A stretch of 64,000 nt of DNA from Pseudomonadota bacterium (GCA_023458315.1 JAEXAH010000113.1:1-64000); one strand, 5' to 3'. Counted from the stretch's first letter, positions 1 through 9,329 are shown. Notes: generated by a model not told the origin, from the sequence alone. A program made the numbers and translations.

Positions 1-1
1 G

Positions 2-724
2 GCCGAGCGCCTGCGCGCCCCCTCGGCCGCCGACGCGCTGCCCGGCGGCACCACCCTGGAAACCCTGCGCTCGCTGGTCGAGCCGCTGCCGCGTCTGGAA
101 GCCCTGGTCGAGGCCGAGGACGTCCACCCCTTCCACGTCTATCTGTCGCTGTGCGACCTGATGGGCAACCTGTCGTGGATGGGCGGCCAGCCGGTGCCGC
201 CGACACCGCCGCGCTATCGTCACGCCGACCCGCTGCCCGCCTTTCAGGAAGTCGGCGACTTCCTGCTGCGCATGATCGACCGGGTGCGCGAAACCTATCG
301 CGCCATCCGCTTCACCCAACTGGCCCCCGACCGTTTCGGTCTGGATCTGGTGCCCGCCATGCTGACCGGCGATTCGTTGGTGGTGGGGGCCAAGGTGGCG
401 CCCGGCGCCACCCCCGCCGACACCGTGGAATGGCTGTCCAAGGCGCTGATCGGGTCACACTCCATGTTGCGGGCCATCGGCGAACGGCGCATTCGGGGTG
501 CTGCGCGCGAACGGGTGGATCAGGTCGAGGAATTGGGGCTGATCCCGCCCGCCACCATGGTTCTGTTCCGCGTCGCCGCCTCGACCGAATTCGTGCAGCC
601 CGGGCAGCCGCTGGAAGTGGCGGGAGTGGGCGGCGGCACCGCCCCGGCGCAATTGCAGGTGTTCGCCGCCCAACCGGCCGAGCCGCCGTCCCCTGCCGCC
701 AAACCGACGGCCGGGCGGCGCTGA
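2..724 (+). CDS. tssK: T6SS baseplate protein TssK (C-terminal part)
   Basis: The reading frame is open from the left edge of the window, so the N-terminal part of the gene lies outside; about 240 residues are visible. TssK is the trimeric baseplate component that links the TssEFG wedge to the membrane complex through TssL/TssM. The visible portion has the conserved TssK pattern ending in a Pro/Ala-rich tail: a PRLEALVEAEDVHPFHVYLS-like stretch, then the YRAIRF region and SLVVGAKV. Its stop codon overlaps the start of tssL (TGATG at 722-726), showing translational coupling. Identity rests on family resemblance and on perfect T6SS gene order downstream. Confidence 0.9.
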   Translation, partial: AERLRAPSAADALPGGTTLETLRSLVEPLPRLEALVEAEDVHPFHVYLSLCDLMGNLSWMGGQPVPPTPPRYRHADPLPAFQEVGDFLLRMIDRVRETYRAIRFTQLAPDRFGLDLVPAMLTGDSLVVGAKVAPGATPADTVEWLSKALIGSHSMLRAIGERRIRGAARERVDQVEELGLIPPATMVLFRVAASTEFVQPGQPLEVAGVGGGTAPAQLQVFAAQPAEPPSPAAKPTAGRR

Positions 725-1485
725 TGACCGCCCTGGCCCTCAGCGCCAAGGCGCGGCTGGCGGTCCAGCGCTTCCTGGCCTTCCACGCCGAACTGGTGGA
801 GGTCAAGCGGCTGGCCGGCGCGGCGACGGCCCTGGAAAGCCAGGACGCCGAGGCGGCCGAGGGTGGGGCGGCGCCCGGTCTGGTCGATCTGTTCCTGCGC
901 CTGCGCGTCGCCATCTGCCCCGAGGGCGTGCCGCCGGTCAGCACCGACGGCTTGCCGGACATCGGCTACGTCATGGCGGCGCTGGCCGACGAGGCGCTGC
1001 TGCATGACGTGGACTGGCCGGGCCGCGAACAGTGGATGGGCACGTTGCTGGAAAATTCCCTGTACGGCAGCAAGGTGTCCGGCGAGGAGATCTTCACCAT
1101 CGCCCAGGGCATCGTCGATGGCGGCATCACCGGCCGCTCGGACCTGGCCGCCGCCATCCTGCTGGCGCTGTCGCTGGGCTTTCGCGGCCGCTGGCGCGGG
1201 GCCGAGGATCACGGCGCCATCGACCGCCTGCGGCGCGGTCTTTACGAAAACCTGTACCGCCGCCCGCCGTCGGGCATCGATTGGGCCGCCGCCCTGCCCG
1301 GGGCATTGCTGCCGGTGCTGGAGGATGGCGGCCTGCGCCGGGCGCCCCGGCTGGCGCCGTGGCTGCTGGCCATGGCGCTGTCGTCGCTGGCCACCCTGGG
1401 GCTGTCCCACTGGATGTGGACCGACGCGGTGCGGCCGTTGCAGGAACTGGCGGTGGCCATTCGCGCCCTGGGCGCCCGGTTCTAG
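724..1485 (+). CDS. tssL: T6SS inner-membrane protein TssL (DotU/IcmH family)
   Basis: A 253-residue DotU-family protein. The cytoplasmic domain is helical and contains the family pattern of acidic residues around ALADEALLHDVDWPG and WMGTLLENSLYGSKVSGEEIF. A single transmembrane segment sits near the C-terminus (about residues 218-238, APWLLAMALSSLATLGL). There is no C-terminal OmpA/peptidoglycan-binding extension, so this is the short form, in which wall anchoring would need a partner. It starts inside the stop codon of tssK and is followed 17 bases later by tssM, giving the usual K-L-M order. TssL and TssM form the inner-membrane part of the trans-envelope complex that receives the baseplate. 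Confidence 0.93.
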   Translation: MTALALSAKARLAVQRFLAFHAELVEVKRLAGAATALESQDAEAAEGGAAPGLVDLFLRLRVAICPEGVPPVSTDGLPDIGYVMAALADEALLHDVDWPGREQWMGTLLENSLYGSKVSGEEIFTIAQGIVDGGITGRSDLAAAILLALSLGFRGRWRGAEDHGAIDRLRRGLYENLYRRPPSGIDWAAALPGALLPVLEDGGLRRAPRLAPWLLAMALSSLATLGLSHWMWTDAVRPLQELAVAIRALGARF

Positions 1486-1502
1486 GCGGGGAGGGGAAGA
1501 CC

Positions 1503-4500
1503 ATGTCCACGCTCGCCGCCCTGCTCAGCCAGCCGCCGCCCTGGTTTCCGCTGGCCATCCTGGTCGTGGTGGTGCTGCTGTTCGTGGTGGTGGGCGTCAC
1601 CCTGTGGTGGCTGCTGCGCCGCCGCGCCGTCGAGGACGAGGAGGACGCCGCCCGCACCCCGCCGCCCGAGCCGGGCGAGGAGCCCGAGGAACGCTGGTTC
1701 GTCGCCCGCATGCGTGGCCAGTTGCGCGGCACCCTGACCGCGTTGTCCCACCTGACCGGCGAAAGCGGCACCCCCTACAGCGTGCCCTGGGTGGTGGTGG
1801 CCGGAATCGAGGGCGCCGACGCCTGGGCGATGATCGAAGGGGTCGAGGCCGCCGCCGACCGCACCGCCGCCATTCCCCGCGCCGGGACCGTGCGCTTTTG
1901 CCGCCATGGCGCGCTGTTCCATGCCGGCGACGACCTGCTGGCCCATCCCGGCGGCCTGCGCCGCTGGCGCCGCCTGCTGGGGCTGATGCGGCTGGCGCGC
2001 ATCCACCGGCCGCTGGACGGGCTGGTGGTGGCGATCCCCGCCACCCTGCTGGACGGGCCGGGGGCGCTGCCGTTCGACCGGCTGGCCGACAAGGGCGGGC
2101 AGATCTATGAACTGATCGCCACCGCCCAGCGCCAGAGCGGCCTGCGTGTGCCGGTGACGGTGGTGGTGACGTGCTGCGATTCCCTGCACGGCTTCGACGC
2201 CCTGACCACGACGTTGCCCCACGACCTGCGCGACGAGGCCCTGGGCTGGGCCATGCCCTATGGCCTGGAATCCGCCTTCCGTCCCGATTGGGCGGACGAG
2301 GCCATGGATTCCATCGCCACCGGCCTGTCCCACGTGGGCGTGCAGGCGCTGATGGCCCCTCAGCGCCCGGCCGATCCCGACGGATTGATGATGCTGCCGT
2401 CGCGGGTGCGGGCGCTGGCGCCGCGTCTCAGGGTGCTGATGGCCGGGATGTTCCAGCCTTCGGCCTATCAGCAGCCCTTCATGTTCCGCGGCCTTTATCT
2501 GACCGGTCCGTTGCCGTGGGGCGGCATGGCCTTCGCCAACGGCCTGTTCGACGGCAAGGTGTTCCGCGAACACCAGTTGGTGCGGCCGCTGCGCGGCCTC
2601 GTCACCGCCCGCACCCGCCGCGTGCGCTGGGCGCAGGGCGGGCTGGCGGCGCTGTTGACCGCTCAGGCGCTGGGCCTGACGTGGCTGTCCTTCGACACGC
2701 CGCGCGACGTCGCCAACCTGACGCCGCTGATGGCCACCATCGAAGGCGATTTGCGGCAATTGGCGCGTGGCGGCGAGGCGGCGGGACCGGCCTTCGTCCA
2801 CAGTGCCTCGGTGCGGCTGTTGCAGGAAATGGTCCGGGTGCGGGTGGCAAGCCTGAGCAGCCCGGTCGCCCCCACCTCGTATCTGTCCGATCCCGACCAG
2901 TTGATGGAGCAGGCCATCGCCGTCGGCTACGACACCCTGATCATGCGCGAGATGCGCCGCCGCCTGAAGGCGCGGCTGGCCGACATCACCAATGACGAGG
3001 CGCAGGGACTGCACGGCGACGGCGACGCCGCCCGGCAATTGTCGCGCGCCGTCGGCCGCATGGTGGAATTCGACGACGCCTATCGCACCTATCTGGATTT
3101 GCCCAAGGCGCGCAGCGCCGGGCCGCTGGCCTCGCTGGTGCGCTATACCCTGGACATCGACCTGCCGAGCGGGTTCCAGAACAACAGCGACCTGTACCAG
3201 CGGGCCTTGCGTTTTTCCAATGTGCGGCCCATCGACGACGTGGCCGTGCAGATGGAAAAGGGTCTGCGCGCCCTGTTCGCCGCCGCCTATCGCACCCGCT
3301 TCGACGAGCGTGCCCTGCGCCGCCGCCTGGAGCGTATCGCCCATCTGAGCCGTGACGGCGGCGAGGAAAAGAACCCCGAGGCGGCCATGGTCCGCCTTCA
3401 GGATCTGCAAAAGGAATTCCGCGCCGTCGGCCGCGACCTGGATTCCGCCAGCCTGGGCTGGATCAACGGCACCGGCACCGAATTGGGGACCGCTTTCGAC
3501 GAGGCGCTGGCCGGGGTGGATCGCATTTCCGCCGCGCCGCGCGGCATGGTGCCCGGGCTGCGCGACATGGGCGAAAAGCGGTTGGCCGAGGCGCGGCAGC
3601 AATTGTTCTCGCTGCTGGCGGCGCAAAGCGTGCCGCTGCTGCACCTGGAGGACGGCAAGGCGGTGCTGGCGCCGCCCATGGTCACGCTGCGCAAGCAGGT
3701 GGACGACCTGCTGGCGCGGCCGTTCATGAGCGAGCCGCTGCCCGCCGCGCCGCCGCTGCCCACCGGGGCGCGGCCGGTGCTGTGGGACGGCCAGTGGCTG
3801 AAGGTGGCGCAAAAGCTGCTGGACGATTACCTGGCCTACAGCATGGGCGAGGCCATGCGCCTGCCGCCCGACCTGGCGTTCTCGGTCGAACTGGCGGCGT
3901 TCGACCAGGTCAATCAGCGGGTGGCCTCGGCGCTGTCGCTGGCGGCGCGCTCGGGCGACCGTGGCGCGGGCGGCGTCTATCAGGTGGAAATGGAACTGCG
4001 CGCCCTGGCTGGGGTCAGTCAGCAACTGGCGGGAATCGGCGACCAGATGCGCCGCGCCAAGATGGATTCCCTGGCGGTGTTGCTGGATACCATGGTGCAG
4101 GCCCAGGCCACCCGCCTGCTGGCCGAGGTGGACGCACAGGCCGCCGGTCTGCTGCTGGCCGACCGGGTGCCGCCCTTCGACTGGTGGGACGGCACGCCGC
4201 CGCTGGCGGTGCGCACCTTCCGCGCCGCCACCGCCGCCGACCTGACCGCCATGATGGAGGCCAACCGCGAGGCGTTGTCCCAGATCACCCGCGACACCGC
4301 CGGACCGCTGGTGCGCATCCTGTCGTCGCTGACCCCCGACGCGCGCGGCCGCGATCTGGTGGCCAAGTGGCAGGGCATCATCCGCGCCCTGACCCGCTAT
4401 GAACAGAAAAGCCCGGATTCGTCGCTGCGGCGGCTGGAACAATTCGTGCTGGTGGACATGGATCAGATCGACCCGGCGCGCTGCGACACCCTGGCCGGGC

Positions 4501-5426
4501 CGCCGACCCCGGGCGGCGACCTGTTCGCCCGCCAGTTGGACGAGTTGAAGGCGGGCATCGCCAAGCGGTGCGGCGAATTGGGCGGCGAACGTATCCGCCG
4601 CCGCTATGCCCGTCTGCACGACCTGTTCAACGACACCCTGGCCGGGCGTTTCCCCTTTGCCGCCGACCCGCGCCCCGGCGTGCCGCGTGCCGATCCGGCG
4701 GCGGTGCGTGCCTTCTTCCAGGCGCTGTCCCTGGAAAAACCGCCCGCCCGCGCGGCGTTGGAAGCCGCCGCCGGGCCGCGCGCCGCGCTGTTCCTGGACG
4801 GCGTGGCCGAGGCGCGCAAGGCGCTGGCGCCCATGTTGGTGGACCCGACCCTGGATCAGCCGCTGACCTATGAGGTCGAGGCCGAGTTCCGCGCCAATGC
4901 CGCCCGCGACCAGGGCGGCAACCAGATCATCGAATGGGTTCTGGATTTCGGCCCCGACCAGCGCCTGTCCTCGCTGGAGCCCAAGCGGCGGGTGGTGTGG
5001 AGCAGCGGCCAGCCCGCCCGGCTGTCGGTGCGCTTCGCCCGCAACGCCCCGGCCATGCCCGCGCCCGATCCGCGCGGCCGCTATCGGGTGGACGGCATGA
5101 CCGCCACCTGGGAAGCCGCCGACCCGTGGGCGCTGCTGTCGCTGGTGGCGCAACTGGCGCCCGATCCGGCGCGGCTGGCGGAACTGCCCGACCGCCGTCC
5201 CAACGTGCTGCGGGTGGCGGTGGACACCCAGCGCAATCCCGATTCCGCCTCGGGGCCGCGGCCGTTGCAGCCCTCGGTCGAGGCGTTCCTGCGCCTGAAC
5301 CTGACCGCCCTGGTGCGGGTGCCCGGCAAGGCCGAGGACAAGCAACCGGTGGTATTGCCGCTGTTCCCGGTCGCCGCGCCTGATGCGGCTGTAAATTCGC
5401 CTATTGAACCCGTTTGGCGGGAATGA
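1503..5426 (+). CDS. tssM: T6SS membrane-complex protein TssM (IcmF family), Walker-A-less
   Basis: A 1307-residue IcmF-family protein, typical length. One transmembrane segment is at residues 14-38 and another near 377-396, followed by a large periplasmic region. The C-terminal domain includes the family pattern WSSGQPARLSVRF. TssM spans the inner membrane and reaches the outer-membrane lipoprotein TssJ. The position normally occupied by a Walker A loop (after VPWVVVAG, residues 94-101) reads GIEGADAW, with no GK[ST], so nucleotide binding at this site is unlikely. The ATG at 1503 is preceded by GGGGAGGGGAAG, a good ribosome-binding site. The start is well placed ahead of the first membrane helix. 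Confidence 0.93.
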   Translation: MSTLAALLSQPPPWFPLAILVVVVLLFVVVGVTLWWLLRRRAVEDEEDAARTPPPEPGEEPEERWFVARMRGQLRGTLTALSHLTGESGTPYSVPWVVVAGIEGADAWAMIEGVEAAADRTAAIPRAGTVRFCRHGALFHAGDDLLAHPGGLRRWRRLLGLMRLARIHRPLDGLVVAIPATLLDGPGALPFDRLADKGGQIYELIATAQRQSGLRVPVTVVVTCCDSLHGFDALTTTLPHDLRDEALGWAMPYGLESAFRPDWADEAMDSIATGLSHVGVQALMAPQRPADPDGLMMLPSRVRALAPRLRVLMAGMFQPSAYQQPFMFRGLYLTGPLPWGGMAFANGLFDGKVFREHQLVRPLRGLVTARTRRVRWAQGGLAALLTAQALGLTWLSFDTPRDVANLTPLMATIEGDLRQLARGGEAAGPAFVHSASVRLLQEMVRVRVASLSSPVAPTSYLSDPDQLMEQAIAVGYDTLIMREMRRRLKARLADITNDEAQGLHGDGDAARQLSRAVGRMVEFDDAYRTYLDLPKARSAGPLASLVRYTLDIDLPSGFQNNSDLYQRALRFSNVRPIDDVAVQMEKGLRALFAAAYRTRFDERALRRRLERIAHLSRDGGEEKNPEAAMVRLQDLQKEFRAVGRDLDSASLGWINGTGTELGTAFDEALAGVDRISAAPRGMVPGLRDMGEKRLAEARQQLFSLLAAQSVPLLHLEDGKAVLAPPMVTLRKQVDDLLARPFMSEPLPAAPPLPTGARPVLWDGQWLKVAQKLLDDYLAYSMGEAMRLPPDLAFSVELAAFDQVNQRVASALSLAARSGDRGAGGVYQVEMELRALAGVSQQLAGIGDQMRRAKMDSLAVLLDTMVQAQATRLLAEVDAQAAGLLLADRVPPFDWWDGTPPLAVRTFRAATAADLTAMMEANREALSQITRDTAGPLVRILSSLTPDARGRDLVAKWQGIIRALTRYEQKSPDSSLRRLEQFVLVDMDQIDPARCDTLAGPPTPGGDLFARQLDELKAGIAKRCGELGGERIRRRYARLHDLFNDTLAGRFPFAADPRPGVPRADPAAVRAFFQALSLEKPPARAALEAAAGPRAALFLDGVAEARKALAPMLVDPTLDQPLTYEVEAEFRANAARDQGGNQIIEWVLDFGPDQRLSSLEPKRRVVWSSGQPARLSVRFARNAPAMPAPDPRGRYRVDGMTATWEAADPWALLSLVAQLAPDPARLAELPDRRPNVLRVAVDTQRNPDSASGPRPLQPSVEAFLRLNLTALVRVPGKAEDKQPVVLPLFPVAAPDAAVNSPIEPVWRE

Positions 5427-5487
5427 TTGTTCCGATACTTGCGCCAAGGACGTATAGTGATGTGTCCTCGTGAACAAAGGCGGTTGA

Positions 5488-6081
5488 ATGGCGCAAGGGG
5501 TCAACGGCCACGTCACCATCAATGTCGGCCTGGCCAACGGCATCGGCAACGGCAAGGCGTCGGCGCCGTCCTCGCACACTCTGGGCGAGGCGGAACGGAA
5601 CCGCCGTGCCCGCCGTCTGCGCAAGGAAGGCTGGAGCTATCGCCGCATCGCCGCCAGCCTGGGCATGAGCTATGCCGCCGTCTGCCATCTGCTGGACGGC
5701 GACGAGGCACGGGTGCCCTATGCCGAGCCTTTGCCGCTGGGCACGCTGTCGGCGCGGCCGGTGGTGGTGGTGACGGCCCAGGCCGCCAACGAAACGGCGC
5801 CGCCGCCGCCGGTGGAAACCGTCTCCATGGCCGCCCGCATCGAGGAATTGTCGTTGCAGGTGCGGGTGCTGCAACAGCGGCTGGATACGGTGCTGGCGGT
5901 CAACGAAAGCCATCGCCAGAACCTGGCGCGCATGGAACGGGTGCTGGTCGCCACCCTGCAAAGCGAGCACCGCGCCCTGGGCCAGCGCCTGTCCACGGCG
6001 GTCAAGGGGCTGTTGGAACGCATGCTGCCCACCACCTTGCGGTCGCGTCCGCCGTCGGACGCAGAGGAGGACCATGACTGA
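5488..6081 (+). CDS. HTH/coiled-coil protein embedded in the T6SS operon
   Basis: A 197-residue protein of no family I can name. Residues about 36-72 form a basic helix-turn-helix resembling resolvase/transposase-type HTHs (RLRKEGWSYRRIAASLGM, then SYAAVCHLL). A proline/alanine linker follows, then a predicted coiled coil at about 112-165 (IEELSLQVRVLQQRLDTVL). The C-terminus is polar. The gene lies 61 bases after tssM and its end overlaps the tssA start by 8 bases (ATG at 6074), so it is transcribed with the structural genes. A DNA-binding regulator of the locus is the simplest reading. A structural accessory role is possible, since the HTH is the only functional clue. Confidence 0.75.
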   Translation: MAQGVNGHVTINVGLANGIGNGKASAPSSHTLGEAERNRRARRLRKEGWSYRRIAASLGMSYAAVCHLLDGDEARVPYAEPLPLGTLSARPVVVVTAQAANETAPPPPVETVSMAARIEELSLQVRVLQQRLDTVLAVNESHRQNLARMERVLVATLQSEHRALGQRLSTAVKGLLERMLPTTLRSRPPSDAEEDHD

Positions 6082-7162
6082 ATTGCGCGATGCCCGTCCC
6101 GGCGGCGCGATGCCGCCGGACCTGGATGCCGTGCTGACGCCGCTGGGTGGCGCCGACGGTTGCGGGGAAGAATTGCCCGCCTGGGACCCGGCCATCGCCG
6201 AGATCATGGACGCCCGGCGCGAGGACGACAACCTGCCGCAAGGGGTGTGGCAATCCGAACGCAAGGTCGCCGATTGGAACGTGGTGGTGGTGCTGTGCCA
6301 CAAGGTGCTGGCGGAGCGGTCCAAGGATTTGCGCGTCGCCGTCTGGATGGTCGAGGCGCTGGTGCACCGCGACGGCTTTGCCGGACTGGCGCCCGGCCTG
6401 GAAATGATCGAGGCGCTGTGCCGCCGCTTCTGGGACGGGTTGCATCCGTTGCCCGACGAGGATGGCGACCTGTCGGGCCGCGCCAATGCCGTCGCCCTGT
6501 TGAACGCGCATCTGCCATCGGCTTTGCGGGTGTTGCCGCTGGTCCGGTCGCGCCAGGGCCAGGGCGAGGTGGTGGCGCTGTCCTGGAACGATTACGTCAT
6601 CGCCCGCATGCACAACGCCAGTGGCGCCGCCCGTGCCGCAAGCGACGGCCTGACCATGGCCGCCTTCGAGACGGCGGTGTCGGCCACACCCGCCGCCCAG
6701 CTTGGCACGCTGCTGGCGCAGGTCACGGCGGGGCGGGACGTGCTGCTTCGCCTGGTCCCCCTGCTGGAAGAATTGTGCCGCCGCGATGCGCCATCGCTGC
6801 ACAACCTGCGCCGCCTGCTGGAAGAGCTGGTGAACTGGCTGACCGTGGTGACGCCGCGCCTGCCCGAACCCGCTTTCCCTGTCGCCGAACCGGACGTTTC
6901 GCCCATGACCACCACCCAGGACTCGCCCGCGCCCGTTTCGGCCCCGGGGGCGATCTCCAGCCGCGACGATGCCTATCGCCGTCTGGCCGAAATCGCCGAT
7001 TACCTGATGCGGACCGAACCGCACAGCCCCACCCCCTATGTGTTGCGGCGGGTGCAGGGCTGGGGACGCATGCCGTTGAATCAGTTGTTGCTGGACATGG
7101 CCCAGGGTCGCAACGACCTGGCCGCCATTCTAGAACTGATCATGCCCAGCGATGGCGTCTAA
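6074..7162 (+). CDS. tssA: T6SS cap/baseplate-assembly protein TssA
   Basis: A 362-residue TssA protein. The N-terminal ImpA_N domain (about residues 20-150) carries the pattern CGEELPAWDPAIAEI and DLRVAVWMVEALVHRDGF. A variable middle region follows, and then a short conserved C-terminal segment (about 295-360, SRDDAYRRLAEIADYLMRTE, then PYVLRRVQGWGRMPLNQLL). This is the short class of TssA. TssA helps prime tail-tube and sheath polymerisation at the baseplate and may cap the distal end. It overlaps the preceding HTH gene by 8 bases. It is separated from tssB by 103 bases holding two hairpins. Confidence 0.9.
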   Translation: MTELRDARPGGAMPPDLDAVLTPLGGADGCGEELPAWDPAIAEIMDARREDDNLPQGVWQSERKVADWNVVVVLCHKVLAERSKDLRVAVWMVEALVHRDGFAGLAPGLEMIEALCRRFWDGLHPLPDEDGDLSGRANAVALLNAHLPSALRVLPLVRSRQGQGEVVALSWNDYVIARMHNASGAARAASDGLTMAAFETAVSATPAAQLGTLLAQVTAGRDVLLRLVPLLEELCRRDAPSLHNLRRLLEELVNWLTVVTPRLPEPAFPVAEPDVSPMTTTQDSPAPVSAPGAISSRDDAYRRLAEIADYLMRTEPHSPTPYVLRRVQGWGRMPLNQLLLDMAQGRNDLAAILELIMPSDGV

Positions 7163-7187
7163 CAACATTAACGTGCCGGAAAGGAAT

Positions 7188-7240
7188 TGACTCGCCATTT
7201 AATGCGAGTCAGGGTGGTCGTTGCGCTGTAAGCGCGCAAC
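7188..7240. promoter_or_regulatory. Two hairpins in the tssA-tssB gap
   Basis: The 103-base gap contains two perfect inverted repeats in tandem: TGACTCGC/GCGAGTCA (7188-7195 and 7204-7211, 8-base AT-rich centre) and GTTGCGC/GCGCAAC (7220-7226 and 7234-7240). Neither is followed by a T-run, so they are not standard terminators. They could be an operator, an mRNA processing/stabilising structure at the 5' end of the highly expressed tssB-tssC-hcp messages, or part of an internal promoter region. The function is inferred from position only. Confidence 0.45.
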
Positions 7241-7265
7241 TCCAAGGGGAGAGGGAAGCGCCTCG

Positions 7266-7781
7266 ATGGCTGAAAGCACTCAACACAAACTGCTGAGGGT
7301 CCGCCCGCCGCGCGTGAAGATCACCTATGACGTGGAAACCGGTGGCGCCATCGAGCGCAAGGAGCTTCCGTTCATCATGGGTGTGCTGGCCGATCTGTCC
7401 GGCCATCCCGCCGAGGCGCTGCCCGCGGTCAAGGACCGCAAGTTCGTCGAGATCGACCGCGACAACTTCAACGAAGTGCTCGCCTCGATCCGTCCGCGTC
7501 TGGCGATCCGGGTGCCCAACAAGCTGGTGCCCGAATCCGAGGATCAGATCTCGGCCGAGTTGACCTTCCAGCACATGGACGACTTCCAGCCGACCGAGGT
7601 GCTGAAGCAGATCGAGCCGCTGCGCCGCCTGTACGAAACGCGCGAGCGCCTGCGCGACCTGCTGACCAAGCTGGACGGCAACGACAAGCTGGAAATCCTG
7701 CTGAAGCAGGTGGCCGAAAGCCCGGAAAAGCAGGAAGAGCTGAAGAAGCTGCTGGCCCCGGCCGAGGAAGCGGCCGAGTAG
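7266..7781 (+). CDS. tssB: T6SS contractile sheath small subunit TssB
   Basis: A 171-residue TssB/VipA protein that forms the contractile sheath with TssC. It shows the family pattern RVKITYDVETGGAIERKELP, FIMGVLADLSGHP, KFVEIDRDNF and the C-terminal LLKQVAESPEKQEELKKLL. The ATG at 7266 was chosen because it gives the standard N-terminus (MAESTQHKL) and is preceded by the purine-rich GGGGAGAGGGAAG; in-frame codons upstream run into a hairpin. Lower-case structure in the upstream gap may control its expression. tssC follows after 61 bases. Confidence 0.95.
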   Translation: MAESTQHKLLRVRPPRVKITYDVETGGAIERKELPFIMGVLADLSGHPAEALPAVKDRKFVEIDRDNFNEVLASIRPRLAIRVPNKLVPESEDQISAELTFQHMDDFQPTEVLKQIEPLRRLYETRERLRDLLTKLDGNDKLEILLKQVAESPEKQEELKKLLAPAEEAAE

Positions 7782-7842
7782 CCGCCGCCGCCGTCACCCT
7801 TTTCCGACCCGAACCGACCTCTATCGAGGACACGAGGCTGCG

Positions 7843-9306
7843 ATGGCCGACGAGACCACTACGACCGAAGTCCCGAGCCTGATCGACCAGATTTTCGTCG
7901 AAGGCAAGATGGCGCGCGAGGATGCCCAGCGCACCTATGCCCGCGAATTGCTGGCGGAATTCGTCAACAACGTGCTGGCCGAAACCGGCGGCACGGTGCC
8001 CGGCGATCTGATCGCGCTCATCACCGACCATATCGCCCGCATCGACGAATTGCTGACCGCCCAGGTCAACGCCGTCATGCACCACCCCGATTTCCAGAAG
8101 CTGGAAGCGTCGTGGCGCGGTCTGGCCTATCTGGTGTTCAACACCGAAACCAGCACCATGCTGAAGATCCGGCTGCTGAACGTCTCGAAGCCGGATCTGC
8201 TGAAGGATCTGGAAAAGGCCGTCGAGTTCGACCAGTCGGCGCTGTTCAAGAAGGTGTACGAGGAAGAGTACGGCACCTTCGGCGGCACGCCCTATAGCGT
8301 GCTGATCGGCGACTACCAGTTCGGCCGCCATCCCCAGGACATGGCGCTGCTGGAAAAGATCTCCAACGTCGCCGCCGCCGCCCACGCGCCGTTCATCGCG
8401 GCGCCCCATCCGCGCCTGTTCGACATGGACAGTTTCACCGAACTGGGGCTGCCGCGCGATCTGGCGAAGATCTTCGAAAGCGTCGAGCTGATCAAGTGGC
8501 GGTCCTTCCGCAACAGCGAGGATTCCCGCTACGTGTCGCTGGCGCTGCCGCGCGTTCTGCTGCGTCTGCCCTATGGTCCCGACACCGTGCCGGTCGAAGG
8601 CTTCGACTATGCCGAGGAATGCGACGGCCTGGACCATTCCCGCTATCTGTGGGGCAACGCCGCCTATGTGCTGGGCCAGCGCATCGGCCAGGCTTTCGCC
8701 GAATTCGGCTGGACCGCCGCCATCCGTGGCGTCGAGGGCGGCGGCAAGGTCGAAGGGCTGCCCGCCCACACCTTCCGCAGTCCGGACGGCGACATCGCGC
8801 TGAAATGCCCGACCGAGGTGTCCATCACCGACCGCCGTGAAAAGGAATTGTCCGATCTGGGCTTCATCAGCCTGGTGCATTGCAAGAACACCGATTACGC
8901 GGCGTTCTTCGGCGGCGCCACCTGCAACAAGCCCAAGTTGTACAACACGCCCCAGGCCAACGCCAATTCGCGGCTGTCGGCGCTGCTGCCCTATATCCTC
9001 AACGCCTCGCGCTTCGCCCATTACATCAAGGTGATCATGCGCGACAAGATCGGCAGCTTCATGACCAAGGACAACGTCTCCACGTATCTGAACACGTGGA
9101 TGACCATGTATGTCCTGGGCCAGGACGACGCCGGGCAAAGCATCAAGGCGCAGTACCCGCTGCGCGAGGGCCGGGTGGACGTGTCCGACATTCCCGGCAA
9201 GCCCGGCTGCTACAACGCCGTGGTGTTCCTGCGCCCGCACTTCCAGTTGGAAGAGCTGACCGCGTCCATCCGTCTGGTGGCCGAACTGCCGCCGCCTGCT
9301 GCCTGA
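7843..9306 (+). CDS. tssC: T6SS contractile sheath large subunit TssC
   Basis: A 487-residue TssC/VipB protein, full length for the family. Characteristic stretches include FQKLEASWRGLAYLV, YGTFGGTPYSVLIGDYQFG, NAAYVLGQRIGQAFAEFGW, and the C-terminal segment GKPGCYNAVVFLRPHFQLEE. It polymerises with TssB around the Hcp tube and contracts to fire the apparatus. hcp starts 23 bases downstream, so tssB-tssC-hcp form one transcriptional block as in most T6SS loci. Confidence 0.96.
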   Translation: MADETTTTEVPSLIDQIFVEGKMAREDAQRTYARELLAEFVNNVLAETGGTVPGDLIALITDHIARIDELLTAQVNAVMHHPDFQKLEASWRGLAYLVFNTETSTMLKIRLLNVSKPDLLKDLEKAVEFDQSALFKKVYEEEYGTFGGTPYSVLIGDYQFGRHPQDMALLEKISNVAAAAHAPFIAAPHPRLFDMDSFTELGLPRDLAKIFESVELIKWRSFRNSEDSRYVSLALPRVLLRLPYGPDTVPVEGFDYAEECDGLDHSRYLWGNAAYVLGQRIGQAFAEFGWTAAIRGVEGGGKVEGLPAHTFRSPDGDIALKCPTEVSITDRREKELSDLGFISLVHCKNTDYAAFFGGATCNKPKLYNTPQANANSRLSALLPYILNASRFAHYIKVIMRDKIGSFMTKDNVSTYLNTWMTMYVLGQDDAGQSIKAQYPLREGRVDVSDIPGKPGCYNAVVFLRPHFQLEELTASIRLVAELPPPAA

Positions 9307-9329
9307 TCAACTAGAGGGGGGTTGGCCCC

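Noticed and set aside
1482..5624. 1380-codon open frame on the minus strand opposite tssM
   Set aside because: It has low-complexity Gln/His/Arg/Gly composition, no family motif and lies wholly antisense to a well-supported tssM. High GC keeps opposite frames open.
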